Shown piece after piece: positions 1-8,366 of a DNA stretch of 64,000 bases. Source of the DNA: JAPOXR01 sp965116115 (GTDB taxonomy: Bacteria > Pseudomonadota > Alphaproteobacteria > Rhodobacterales > Rhodobacteraceae); the NCBI GenBank assembly GCA_965116115.1, contig OZ220486.1, forward strand, positions 3,162,001-3,226,000, given 5' to 3'. The notes under the pieces were generated by a model. It saw nothing but the letters and a program-made list of their open reading frames with translations, ran no database searches and was not told where the DNA came from. Positions within the stretch are counted from its first letter, which is position 1; each line of letters opens with the position of its first letter. The translations under genes and the position numbers were made by a program.

Positions 1-584
1 GACAACATCGCGGCGGTTATCGTGCCGCCGTCCAGAAGATCCAGTTCGCCCCCGACAGGAACTCCCTGACCCAGCGTCGTGATCCGGACTTTCTGCCCCT
101 CCAGCCGGTCCGCGATGTAATGTGCCGTCGTCTGACCATCAACCGTCGCGCTGAGGGCCAGAATGACTTCGTCCGTTTTTCCTTCCGACACCCGCCGCAC
201 CAGATCAGGAATGCGGAGCTCATCGGGGCCGATATTGTCAAGCATGGAAAGAACCCCGCCCAGAATATGGTAGCGGCCGCTGAAGGCTCCCGCCCGCTCC
301 ATCGCCCAAAGGTCGGAGACGTCCTGCACCACGCAGATCTCCCGGTTCGACCTCTCAGGGGATCTGCAGATCCCGCACAGATCATGCGCACAGAAATTTC
401 CGCAGACGGCGCATAACCGCACGGTGTCCGCAGCCTTCCGCATCGCGGACGCGATCTCCGCGAGGCGGCTGCGTCTGGATTTCAAAAGATGCAGCACAAT
501 GCGGCGGGACGAAACCGGACCGAGACCCGGAAGCCTCGCCAGCAACTCAATCAGGTCATTGATTTCATTCAATTCTTGGTTCAA
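1..584 (-). CDS. recR: Recombination mediator RecR (3' end cut by window edge)
   Basis: RecR works with RecO and RecF to load RecA at single-stranded gaps. The first 194 codons are visible. They carry an N-terminal helix-hairpin-helix (LLARLPGLGPVSSRR, about residues 9-23), a four-cysteine zinc finger (CAVCGNFCAHDLCGIC) and the start of the Toprim domain (ICVVQDVSDLWAME). No ATG lies in frame between the dnaX stop and the conserved region. TTG at 584, or TTG at 572, is the best available start. The gene follows dnaX by about 45 bases. The small ybaB gene that usually sits between dnaX and recR is absent here. Identity is secure; the start is not. Confidence 0.93.
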   Translation of the reverse strand, partial: MNQELNEINDLIELLARLPGLGPVSSRRIVLHLLKSRRSRLAEIASAMRKAADTVRLCAVCGNFCAHDLCGICRSPERSNREICVVQDVSDLWAMERAGAFSGRYHILGGVLSMLDNIGPDELRIPDLVRRVSEGKTDEVILALSATVDGQTTAHYIADRLEGQKVRITTLGQGVPVGGELDLLDGGTITAAML

Positions 585-628
585 AGCGATGCTCGGTCTC
601 AGAAACCCGCCATTTGATGCAGACGAGA

Positions 629-2287
629 CTATTCCTGCGCCAAACGCACGACAGAGCCGGGAAACGATTTAATCACACTCTGAGACAGTTCGTGCTTCTC
701 GGCTTCCAGCAGCCGCCGCTGTTCAGAGTCGCCTTTGATATCGGCTTTCAGCCTGTGAGACCGGTCATCTGAGTGCAGCTGCTCGACCCTCCAGTCCCGG
801 GACGTCGCCCGGCTCACTTCAGCCTGCAGTTGTTCGGCGAATTGAGCCGGCGCACCGGCATCGAGCCGCAGACTGATGGTGCCAAGCGCGATCTGAACAT
901 CTTCAGCGAATGTTTCCAAAGCCGAAGCGAGATGCGCGTTCCGGCCGGTTTTCAATATTTCGAGAAGATCGGCGCGCGAGGTCAGTGCAACCGTTCGAGC
1001 CGCCGCGGACGCCGCGTCGTCTCCGGACCGATGCTCGTCCCGGTCGATTCCGGATCCGGCCGGAACCGCTTGAACTTCCGCGGCGGCAGATTCCGGCGCT
1101 TGAGAAGAACCGGCTGCTGCCGGATTTATTTTGCCGGTGAGTTTCCGCAGAAGATCGCCCGGCGGCGGAATTTCCTGTACGTAGCACAGGCGGATAACTG
1201 CCATTTCAGCCGCCATGATGGGGCTGGGCGAATTCGGCGCCTCCTCAACCGCCTTCAAGAGCATCTGCCATGCCCGCGAAAGAGAGCCCATCGGCAGATT
1301 CCCGGCCATCTCCAGCCCCCGCTTCGACTCATCGGGCGGCAAACCGGTATCCTGGCCTGTGTCCGGCGACACTTTCAGGACCGAAATCAAATGAACCGCC
1401 TCGGCGAGATCCCGAAGCACAGCGTGCGGATCCGCCCCTTCACTGTATTGTGAATTCAGTTCCTTGATAGCCGAAGCGATCTCCCCTTTCATGATCAATT
1501 CCAAGAGATCAAAAGTACGGCCCCTGTCAGCCAGACCGAGCATTTCCCGGACAGCGGCCGGCCCGATCTCATCTCCGCCCTGTCCCGCTGCCTGATCCAG
1601 AAGGCTGACGGCGTCGCGGACCGATCCTTCGGCCGCCCGCGTGATCAAATCAACGGCATCGCGCGTGACCGGAATTTTCTCCTGTTCGGCAATTGAAAGC
1701 AGATGATCCCGCATCACCGGCGGCTCAATCCTTTTCAGATCAAACCGCTGGCAGCGCGACAGCACGGTCACCGGGACTTTGCGGATTTCCGTCGTGGCGA
1801 AAATAAACTTCACATGATCGGGGGGTTCTTCCAAGGTTTTGAGCAGCGCGTTGAATGCATGCGTGGACAGCATGTGAATTTCATCAATCAGATACACTCT
1901 GTAGCGGCCCTGAGTGGGTTCGAACGAGACATTCTCCAGAATGTCGCGCATCTCGTTAACTTGGCTGCGGGACGCCGCGTCCAGCTCAAGGACATCCATA
2001 TGCCGCCCGTCCGCGACACTTATGCAGCTCTCGCACTGACCGCAGGGTTCGACAGCCTTTTCAGCGCCGTCCGAAGTGCAGTTCAGACCTTTCGCGATAA
2101 TCCGGGCTGTGGTGGTCTTCCCGACACCGCGCACGCCCGTCAGAATGTAGGCTTGGGAAATCCTGCCGTCCGCAAAAGCATTGCGGAGAATTCTGACCAT
2201 CGCATCCTGGCCGATCAGCTCCTGAAATGTGCCCGGCCGGTATTTCCGGGCCAGGACCTGGTAGGCTTCGCGGGGTTTTTCAGCCAT
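629..2287 (-). CDS. dnaX: DNA polymerase III subunit gamma/tau
   Basis: Clamp-loader ATPase of the replicative polymerase, 552 aa. Walker A (GVRGVGKTTTA) is at residues 51-61, zinc-binding cysteines at 70, 82, 85 and 88, Walker B (LIDEIHML) at 133-140 and the arginine-finger SRC motif near 177. The C-terminal third is rich in Ala, Glu and Arg, as expected for the tau region that contacts DnaE and DnaB. The ATG at 2287 gives the canonical MAEKPREAYQVLARKYRP start. It lies upstream of and collinear with recR, probably in one transcript. The length is at the short end for alphaproteobacterial DnaX. Confidence 0.97.
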   Translation of the reverse strand: MAEKPREAYQVLARKYRPGTFQELIGQDAMVRILRNAFADGRISQAYILTGVRGVGKTTTARIIAKGLNCTSDGAEKAVEPCGQCESCISVADGRHMDVLELDAASRSQVNEMRDILENVSFEPTQGRYRVYLIDEIHMLSTHAFNALLKTLEEPPDHVKFIFATTEIRKVPVTVLSRCQRFDLKRIEPPVMRDHLLSIAEQEKIPVTRDAVDLITRAAEGSVRDAVSLLDQAAGQGGDEIGPAAVREMLGLADRGRTFDLLELIMKGEIASAIKELNSQYSEGADPHAVLRDLAEAVHLISVLKVSPDTGQDTGLPPDESKRGLEMAGNLPMGSLSRAWQMLLKAVEEAPNSPSPIMAAEMAVIRLCYVQEIPPPGDLLRKLTGKINPAAAGSSQAPESAAAEVQAVPAGSGIDRDEHRSGDDAASAAARTVALTSRADLLEILKTGRNAHLASALETFAEDVQIALGTISLRLDAGAPAQFAEQLQAEVSRATSRDWRVEQLHSDDRSHRLKADIKGDSEQRRLLEAEKHELSQSVIKSFPGSVVRLAQE

Positions 2288-2898
2288 GCTTCCTCAAACA
2301 CAAGAATCGGGCCGCCAAACAGCTGATCATCAGAGAGAAAGGCAGAAGGTATGGTTTGACGCGCACATCCCGCCGCGCAAAAACCCCGCCCCGGAGAGTT
2401 TCCCGGGCCGGGTGTCGGCGGCTCAAAACGCTGATTCCGCTCTCGGCGATATTCAGACGGCTGCTGTGCGTCGGGGCATGACAAAACTTGCACCGCCTGC
2501 GAATCTTCTCCGCATGTGCTGGTGAGAAGACATTGCAAGAAGCCGGCAGCTTGGGTGTGTTCAGGCATTTCATCATCAGCATGATTCGCTCACATGTTTT
2601 GATCCAAGGATGATTCGATGAAGAGTCATCAATAGGGCTGCGCGGCACGGGACTGTGGAAAACATCAGTTTCATTGTCGGTTCCGAACCGTGCCGTCCTG
2701 CCGGAGTTTCCTGTACCTAGCCGCTGCTTGGCAGGTGAAGTGGAGACGCCGCAGCCTCGCCCTGCCGGGCCGATTATGCCTCGGTTGACATGAACCGTTA
2801 AAAAGCGCGGACGGATTTCCGAATGGATGAACGAATCCGTATCCACCAAGTGAGATTGAACGCGGAAGCGGGCGGCTCGCCGAGTGGATCCAGCACAG
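2288..2898. other. Intergenic region, no gene recognised
   Basis: About 610 bases between dnaX and the HTH gene. Open frames on both strands have no recognisable product and look like chance reading. I searched for the conserved SRP RNA tetraloop segment that often precedes dnaX in alphaproteobacteria and did not find it. A dnaX promoter must lie here, but no convincing -35/-10 pair was picked out. Confidence 0.5.
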
Positions 2899-3339
2899 TC
2901 ATCGGCCGGCATGCTGTTCTGCCACCAAATTGATGATCGTTTCCGCCGAGGCCCGGATCGCTTCTTCAATCTTTCGCCGCTGTTCGGCATTCTCGAAATC
3001 CGGCAATGGAATACGCAGTTCGTTTCGGCAGCTTGAGTCCGGGTTTTGGCCGCTAGGCGGATGCGCAGCCGAATAAGCTGCGCGGAACGCCGCCGCTTCA
3101 TCTTCAGACAATGCGCAGATTTCCAATACGGTTTCAACGTGCTTCCCGGGAAGCGGCACTGTGTAATCCGGTTTGCAAATCTGGCTGACGAAACTCTTGC
3201 TGGTGCCTGTTCGCTCCGCGATCCGGCGTTTTGTGCCGGCCGGACACCGCTCAATGGCATCGCGAAGCAACTGTTTGTAGGCCTTGATCGCCTGTTCTTT
3301 TCGGGACTTGTATACGAAGCCACGACTATTGCTAAGCAA
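2899..3339 (-). CDS. Helix-turn-helix DNA-binding protein
   Basis: 146 aa, probably a cytoplasmic transcription regulator. Residues 20-60 contain an HTH (KRRIAERTGTSKSFVSQICK) followed by a conserved-looking segment, VPLPGKHVETVLEICALS. This resembles small alphaproteobacterial proteins with an HTH of the KSFVSQI type. The C-terminal third is charged and helical (FENAEQRRKIEEAIRASAETI) and may mediate dimerisation. The gene stands alone, upstream of dnaX on the same strand with a long gap, so it is unlikely to be co-transcribed. Its target is unknown. The ATG at 3339 is used; a GTG or ATG slightly downstream is possible. Confidence 0.72.
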   Translation of the reverse strand: MLSNSRGFVYKSRKEQAIKAYKQLLRDAIERCPAGTKRRIAERTGTSKSFVSQICKPDYTVPLPGKHVETVLEICALSEDEAAAFRAAYSAAHPPSGQNPDSSCRNELRIPLPDFENAEQRRKIEEAIRASAETIINLVAEQHAGR

Positions 3340-4367
3340 AAGCCGGCTCCGCGCTCAATTCACGGCTAATCGGGGCTGCAGGCCGCAAACGCCATCCTTG
3401 GCGCAGCTGTGTGAACTCCTTAACCGAATTGAAAAACGCCGGAGCAGAAGCTTTCCCGCCGCAGACTTGACTGCCGTTCCGGACAGACCGGAAGGCTCCG
3501 GCGATCCCGCTCTGCTTTCCGCTTCCCGGGCTGCTGCCCGCAATCAGTACGCATTTGATTCGGCGACGTTTTGCTTCTGCATCCGCCATGCGGTCCATTT
3601 CCCTCGCCTGAGTCGTTCGGGGCTAAGTATGCCGATTCACTGTGCGGAGCCAAGCGGATTCCAGAAATTCTGTCGAGTCAACCTGACAGCTGCCGACGTC
3701 AATTCTTGTCAGCCGCAAATGCGCGAAAGCGCAGTTCATTGTAATGGCGACAGTTCCTTTCCCGCTGCCGAACCGAGCAATGATATTCCGATGCTTTCTG
3801 CAGGCAGCTATCATTCATCGGTCTTCGCGCGCCCGAGCTGCGACCGTCAGAAATACCACCGGCCTTCGGCAGAGCCTTCGCCGACAGGCGGCGCGCCGGA
3901 TCGCCCGCTGTCTTCGCGGCCTGCGGCCGCATTCATCGGAAATACCGCGACCGACGGAATCAACCTTCGACTGCAAAGAGTCCCTTGGAACTGCCGGACC
4001 GCTGACCGATAAGCTCAAGACCGGCTACCGCCCGGCGGAAAGAATACCTCGCGCGGCAAACCGTCCGGCAGGAATGAAACCGGATGCGCATTGAAAGAAA
4101 AGCGGAGCGTACGGCAGCAGTCCGACACTTGCTGACCAAGAGGCGCCCCCGGCACAGAGCGGGAGCGGCATCCTCCTTCTTCTGGCTCCTGTCCGCCGCC
4201 CCAGCGCCGAAAGTCCGGGATGCCGCATCAGAAAATTTCCTGTCTGTGAACATCGGCTCCAAGCCCGCCAGATTATCAGCGGCTTGCAATTGGTGTCTGG
4301 CGGAAAACCGCTGGCCATTCACACTCCGGAACCGCGGGCCGGCCTGTCGATTGTTCAGGCGCAACGC
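3340..4367. other. Long non-coding or decayed stretch
   Basis: About 1 kb without a recognisable gene. Several overlapping open frames exist on both strands, up to 242 codons on the plus strand. None shows a motif, signal peptide, ribosome binding site or normal amino-acid composition; they are rich in Arg, Ser, Pro and Cys, as expected from chance reading of GC-rich DNA. It could be a decayed locus downstream of the Slam gene. Confidence 0.45.
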
Positions 4368-5663
4368 TCAGAATGACCGTCGCACGCCGAGTTCCAGGAC
4401 CGTCCGCTTATAGCTGTTCAGATTGATATTGCTCTTCCTGCGCGTATGGCGGAGCGTCACTTCCGGCATGAACCCGAACGCATCGAGACGGCGGTTCGAG
4501 ACGGTCACATGCCCGGAGACGGTCGTGTCCTTCCTCGCGTCAGCACCCAGCGGCAGGAAGGGAGCGTCGTATCCGCGCCGGACGAAAACCGGCCCCGCCC
4601 TGATCAGGAAACCCCGGGGCAGTTCGAACGCCGCATACGCCCCGAACCGGCTTTCCCTCCATGAATCGAAGCCGCGCTCCAGACGTTCGCGCCGGAACCC
4701 GATGTCCGCGCCGACGGTCACCGACTGGCTGAGAACATGCGAAACGCCGGCCCGCGCCGAATCGAGCCTTCCCGGACCCGGAACAGCCGCATAGTCGGTC
4801 CGCCGGCTTCCCGCCGACCATTCAAACCGCCATGCGGGCCGGATGTTCCAGCCGCCGGAAAGCTCCCCTCCCAGCTCCCTGCCGCTGACTTCCCCGCCCA
4901 GCCTGCTCTCCCGCGCCGTCAACTCGACGCGCAGGTCGGACCGACCGAACAGGAACCGCGGCCCCAGCCGCGCGCTCAGGACGCGCTCGTTGAACCGGCT
5001 CTCGCGGTAGAATTTCGCATCAAGCCGCAAAGCGGTCCGGAACCGGAGATCCTCCGCCAGCGGATGCTCGTATCCCCCCGAAACCGACGCGGCGAAACCC
5101 ACGCCGCTCGTCGGACGGCTGTCATCGGACACCCTCCCCGGAAGACCGAACAGGCTCACCGTCCCCGCCTCCGTGCCGCTGTTGATGTTGGTGTCCGGAA
5201 CCAGAGCCGCCGAACCGGTGAGATGCCAGCGCTTCCGCCGCTTGATCCGCTCGAGAACCGCCGCCGCCCGCCTGCGGAAACTCTCCGCGAGCCGGTCGTC
5301 CGCCAGCGCCCGGCGGAGATGATACCCGGCCCTGCGGTCCTCCCCGGCCATGAAATGGGCCAGCCCCAGCTGAAGACGGACGACCGGACGGTCAGGATCG
5401 CGGGCGATGACCGACCGGTAGCGGGAGACCGCCGCCTGCCAGTCGCCCCGCCTGAAGTCGATTGTGCCGAAAAGAAAATCAAGATCGTCCGCGTGCGCGG
5501 CCGCCGGATCGATCGTCAGCAGAAGCGCCTCGGCATCGTCCAGCGCCCCCGCCGCCATCGCCCGGACCGCGGCGGCCAGAACCTCGGCGGGAGGCGGATC
5601 CCGCTCCTGCGCCGACCCGGCGGACGCGGCCATTATCAGCGCCGCGGCTAACCAGTTGCGAAT
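4368..5663 (-). CDS. Slam-type surface lipoprotein assembly modifier
   Basis: Predicted outer-membrane protein of the Slam (DUF560) family, which moves lipoproteins to the cell surface. The N-terminal part is a TPR-like periplasmic domain (FRRGDWQAAVSRYRSVIARD). From about residue 145 it is a beta-barrel with family hallmarks: PDTNINSG after the TPR part, alternating polar and aromatic strands, and the ending INLNSYKRTVLELGVRRSF. The ATG at 5633 leaves only a ten-residue remnant of a signal peptide. An in-frame ATT at 5663, seven bases after GGAGGG, adds IRNWLAAALI and completes a signal peptide cleaved after GSA. I therefore propose an ATT start. It lies directly downstream of a TbpB-like lipoprotein, its likely cargo. 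Confidence 0.88.
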   Translation of the reverse strand: MRNWLAAALIMAASAGSAQERDPPPAEVLAAAVRAMAAGALDDAEALLLTIDPAAAHADDLDFLFGTIDFRRGDWQAAVSRYRSVIARDPDRPVVRLQLGLAHFMAGEDRRAGYHLRRALADDRLAESFRRRAAAVLERIKRRKRWHLTGSAALVPDTNINSGTEAGTVSLFGLPGRVSDDSRPTSGVGFAASVSGGYEHPLAEDLRFRTALRLDAKFYRESRFNERVLSARLGPRFLFGRSDLRVELTARESRLGGEVSGRELGGELSGGWNIRPAWRFEWSAGSRRTDYAAVPGPGRLDSARAGVSHVLSQSVTVGADIGFRRERLERGFDSWRESRFGAYAAFELPRGFLIRAGPVFVRRGYDAPFLPLGADARKDTTVSGHVTVSNRRLDAFGFMPEVTLRHTRRKSNINLNSYKRTVLELGVRRSF

Positions 5664-5762
5664 GGTTCCGCCCTCCGCCGACAGCCGGCACGCCTCATTC
5701 CGGGGACGGAACCCGCCGGGCGAAACGCCACTCCGGCGGAAACGTCAAAACGGGGAGACGGA

Positions 5763-5782
5763 CCGGCGGCCGAAGCCGCCGG
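5763..5782. other. Short perfect hairpin between the lipoprotein and Slam genes
   Basis: CCGGCGGC-CGAA-GCCGCCGG, an 8-bp stem. Read on the gene strand, the loop is TTCG, a very stable tetraloop. No U-run follows, so it is not a standard terminator. It could attenuate transcription into the Slam gene or protect the upstream mRNA end. Confidence 0.5.
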
Positions 5783-5808
5783 CTTGATAATGCCGCCTAC
5801 TCCTTGGC

Positions 5809-6839
5809 TTACTTATTGGCCCCGAACGCGCCCGCGATTCCCTGTTTCTCGAACACCCCCGCGACTTCTTCGTTGCCGGGCCCGTAAAGCCCGCCTTGAA
5901 TGTATTCGGAACCGGATTTCTCGCCGAATGCGCCGGAGGGGGTCACCTCGACGCCGGGGAACGAAATGCTGGTCACAGAATGCGGGGTTTTCTTGTTGTC
6001 ATCAAGGCTCTTTTCTACTTTCGCGATGTCCGTGAAGGAAACGGAGATACTGGTGTCGCTGCTGCTGTAGTTCACGGTCGCATCGCCCCGAAGGATATTA
6101 CCCCTGTCCTCCCCGGCTGTGGGGGCGCCTACCATCAGGCCGGTCCACTCCACATCCGCGGTCGGCCTCTTACCGTACAGGTCGCCGCTCGCAACTCCCC
6201 CAAAGAAAAAGGAGGCAATATCTTCATCCTCAAGCGCACCAATATCCTCGTACAACCCGAAACTGCTGTGCCCCAAAACAGCGCCCCAGAAACCTTCTCC
6301 GCCTTTGCTTTCACCGACACGAAGCCGCGCCATAGTGATGCCTCTTTTGGTCTGAAGCGTCTTGACTTTGTCTCTGTTTTCAGTGAAAGCCTTGGCGACG
6401 TCTTCGACACTAAACTCTTCCTCATCGTCGTCGTCCGGCAATCTGGACGTGCAGGTGGCTTCTCTGCAAGTCGAAACGCTCTTAAAAGTCATCAACTCAG
6501 AGGAGCCGGCGGCCCTAGTCGTCCAGTACCAATCCGTGCTCAGAAAAATTTCCGCTGTAATGTCCGCACTTTCTTCAGGGGCCTTCATTCTTTCGGCAAT
6601 TTCTTCGACAATTTCACCGCCGCTCTTCTCAGGAACGGTACCGCCGAAAAGAGCTATGAATTTGTCCTTATCTATTGGAGTATCTTCGCCGCCGTTCCCG
6701 CCAGCCGGCTTTCTGGGGTCAATTACAGCCGGATTGCTTGGAGAGTCGCCCCCCCCCCCCCGCAGGAAACGAGCGCGAAAACGCTGAAAACAAAAGCGGC
6801 ATGAGCTGCGATGCTCGGTGGTATTGATCTTCTGACCAT
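5809..6839 (-). CDS. Phase-variable TbpB-like surface lipoprotein, out of frame in this sequence
   Basis: Starts at ATG 6839 after GGGAG with 6-base spacing. The first 25 residues are a lipoprotein signal (basic VRR, then AAFVFSVFALVSC), with the lipid-acceptor Cys immediately before a run of 13 G. With 13 G the signal frame runs into a TAA within about a dozen codons. With 11 or 14 G it joins the long downstream frame and encodes about 342 aa. The mature part ends in a transferrin-binding-protein-B-like barrel (YIQGGLYGPGNEEVAGVF, then GIAGAFGANK). It is most likely the cargo of the adjacent Slam protein. The ligand is unknown; TbpB relatives bind transferrin, haem carriers or complement factors. 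Confidence 0.85.
6749..6761 (-). repeat. G13 homopolymer inside the lipobox region
   Basis: Thirteen consecutive G on the coding strand, directly after the TGC codon of the lipidated cysteine. Slipped-strand mispairing here would switch the lipoprotein frame. 11 or 14 G is ON; 13, as here, is OFF. The codons in the run are glycines next to the lipid anchor, a flexible linker that tolerates length changes. Confidence 0.9.
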
Positions 6840-6888
6840 AATATACTCCCTTTTTGTAAGTGCGCACTGTCTGGCGCTGACGGCCATA

Positions 6889-6918
6889 TGCATACCCCCC
6901 CCCCTGTAAGCATGTCAA
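6889..6918 (-). promoter_or_regulatory. Candidate lipoprotein promoter with a G10 tract in its spacer
   Basis: On the minus strand TTGACA (6918-6913) is followed, after an 18-base spacer, by TATGCA (6894-6889). Ten consecutive G (6904-6895) make up most of the spacer. The ATG is 50 bases downstream of the -10. Changing the number of G would change the -35/-10 spacing and hence promoter strength, as known for several Neisseria surface genes. The -35 is a perfect consensus; the -10 is weak (TAT conserved). Confidence 0.65.
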
Positions 6919-7264
6919 GGCAGGAGAATTCCGTCGCGATTCGCGGATTCCGTGCCGCATACAAAGAGATAGACGGCGATGGATCCCGCGCGGCTCCGCC
7001 CTGCGCCTCGACAGTCATTCCGCGGTGAAATCAGTGCGCCGGCCCGAGACACACCTCCCGCCGGAAGCGGAAGGCCGTACATACTGATTCGCCAACCGGA
7101 CCGGAGTCTCTCGCCGCAACCGGCCGGGCGGGATCCGCAAAACACTTACAGACAATCATTCGCCGAAGCGGAATCTCACGGGTATGAAACCTTCGGCGGC
7201 ATGAAATGCCGCGCGGGATCCACGCCGCCCGTGATCAGAAAGTCACGGAAACCCGGGGAAACCG
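6919..7264. other. Intergenic region between the lipoprotein promoter and cobT
   Basis: About 345 bases upstream of the lipoprotein promoter and downstream of cobT. No gene, tRNA or cobalamin-riboswitch-like element was recognised. Regulatory sites for the surface locus could lie here. Confidence 0.4.
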
Positions 7265-8320
7265 TCATTCCCCTGAAATTCCGGCCTCCGCGAATGTCGC
7301 CATTCCCGAATGGCAGGCCAAGGCGCATTTCAAAACATGAAACGCCACGGCGGCGCCGGACCCTTCGCCAAGACGCATTCCGATGTCAAGGATCGGCGGC
7401 TTGCCCATACGTTTCAGCAGCGAAGCGTGCGCCGACTCGGCCGAGAGATGCCCGGCGGCAGCATGGTCCAGCGCGTCGGGAGAAAGCGACTGAAGGCATG
7501 CGGCAGCCGCGCAGCACACGAAACCGTCCAGCAGCACCGGGATCCTCAGCAGCCGCGCCCGAACCAGAGAGCCCGCTGTCGCGGCCAGTTCGCGCCCGCC
7601 GAGACACCGGAGGATTTCGAGGCCGGATCCTGCCGTGAATGGCCCGTTCGCCGCCAGCGCCGCGCCGACCGCCGCCCTCTTGCGCCGCAGGGCGGCGCCG
7701 CGGACGCCTGTGCCTCTGCCTGTCCAGTCGCCGGCGCGGCCGCCGTAAAGCGCCAGGCAGACTGCCGCCGCGGACGTCGTGTTTCCGATGCCCATCTCTC
7801 CGGCCACGAGAAGTTCCGCATCCGGATCGACAGCCCGCCAGCCTGCCGCGAGCGCATCGACACATTCAGCTTCGGTCATGGCGGGACCTTCCGTCAGATC
7901 CGACGTCGGACGGTCCAGATCCAGCGGAATGACGTCCAAACGAGCCGCGGCCGCCTCCGCCAATTGATTGATCGCGGCGCCCCCGGCATTGAAGTTAGCC
8001 GCCATCCGGGCGGTCACATCCGCCGGAAAGGCGGAAACGCCGCGGCGCGCGACCCCATGGTTCCCCGCGAAAATCAGTATCTGCGGCACCGCCCGCAGCG
8101 GATCAGCATGCCGCCGCCAAGACGCGTACCAGACTGCAAGTTCTTCCAGCCGGCCCAGCGAGCCGTCCGGTTTCGTCAGCCGGCTGTTGCGTTCCCGCGC
8201 CGCGGCTTCAGCCTCTCTGTCCGGCCTCGGCAGGCGCCGCAGCTGTCCGCCGAACTCAGTCAGACTGGAGAACGGCGCCGGCCGCGGTTCGTTTCGAGCC
8301 GTTGATACCTCTTTCGCCAT
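7265..8320 (-). CDS. cobT: Nicotinate-nucleotide--dimethylbenzimidazole phosphoribosyltransferase
   Basis: Makes alpha-ribazole phosphate from nicotinate mononucleotide and dimethylbenzimidazole for the lower ligand of cobalamin. 351 aa, normal for the family. Typical segments are LTKPDGSLGRLEELAVWYA near residue 50, FAGNHGVARRGVSAFPADVT near 85, GEMGIGNTTSAAA near 175 and the catalytic glutamate in GMRLGEGSGAAVAFHVLK near 315. It is transcribed divergently from cobS, with only about 46 bases between the two starts, so both use one compact control region. No cobalamin riboswitch is visible in that gap. Confidence 0.97.
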   Translation of the reverse strand: MAKEVSTARNEPRPAPFSSLTEFGGQLRRLPRPDREAEAAARERNSRLTKPDGSLGRLEELAVWYASWRRHADPLRAVPQILIFAGNHGVARRGVSAFPADVTARMAANFNAGGAAINQLAEAAAARLDVIPLDLDRPTSDLTEGPAMTEAECVDALAAGWRAVDPDAELLVAGEMGIGNTTSAAAVCLALYGGRAGDWTGRGTGVRGAALRRKRAAVGAALAANGPFTAGSGLEILRCLGGRELAATAGSLVRARLLRIPVLLDGFVCCAAAACLQSLSPDALDHAAAGHLSAESAHASLLKRMGKPPILDIGMRLGEGSGAAVAFHVLKCALACHSGMATFAEAGISGE

Positions 8321-8366
8321 GCTTTACCGCCGTGTTTCTGCCTCTCGGAACATGCCGGAGATATCC

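Noticed and set aside
2600..2800. Possible SRP RNA upstream of dnaX
   Set aside because: The conserved GGTCAGGTCCGGAAGGAAGC segment is absent on either strand.
2280..3323. Long open frame overlapping the HTH gene and the dnaX upstream region
   Set aside because: It runs in another frame through the HTH gene, is rich in Arg, Ser and Pro and has no motif. The HTH frame is clearly the coding one.
3284..4012. 242-codon plus-strand open frame
   Set aside because: No ribosome binding site, motif or normal composition; overlapping frames of similar quality exist on both strands.
8321..8366. Cobalamin riboswitch between cobT and cobS
   Set aside because: The gap is only about 46 bases, far too short.
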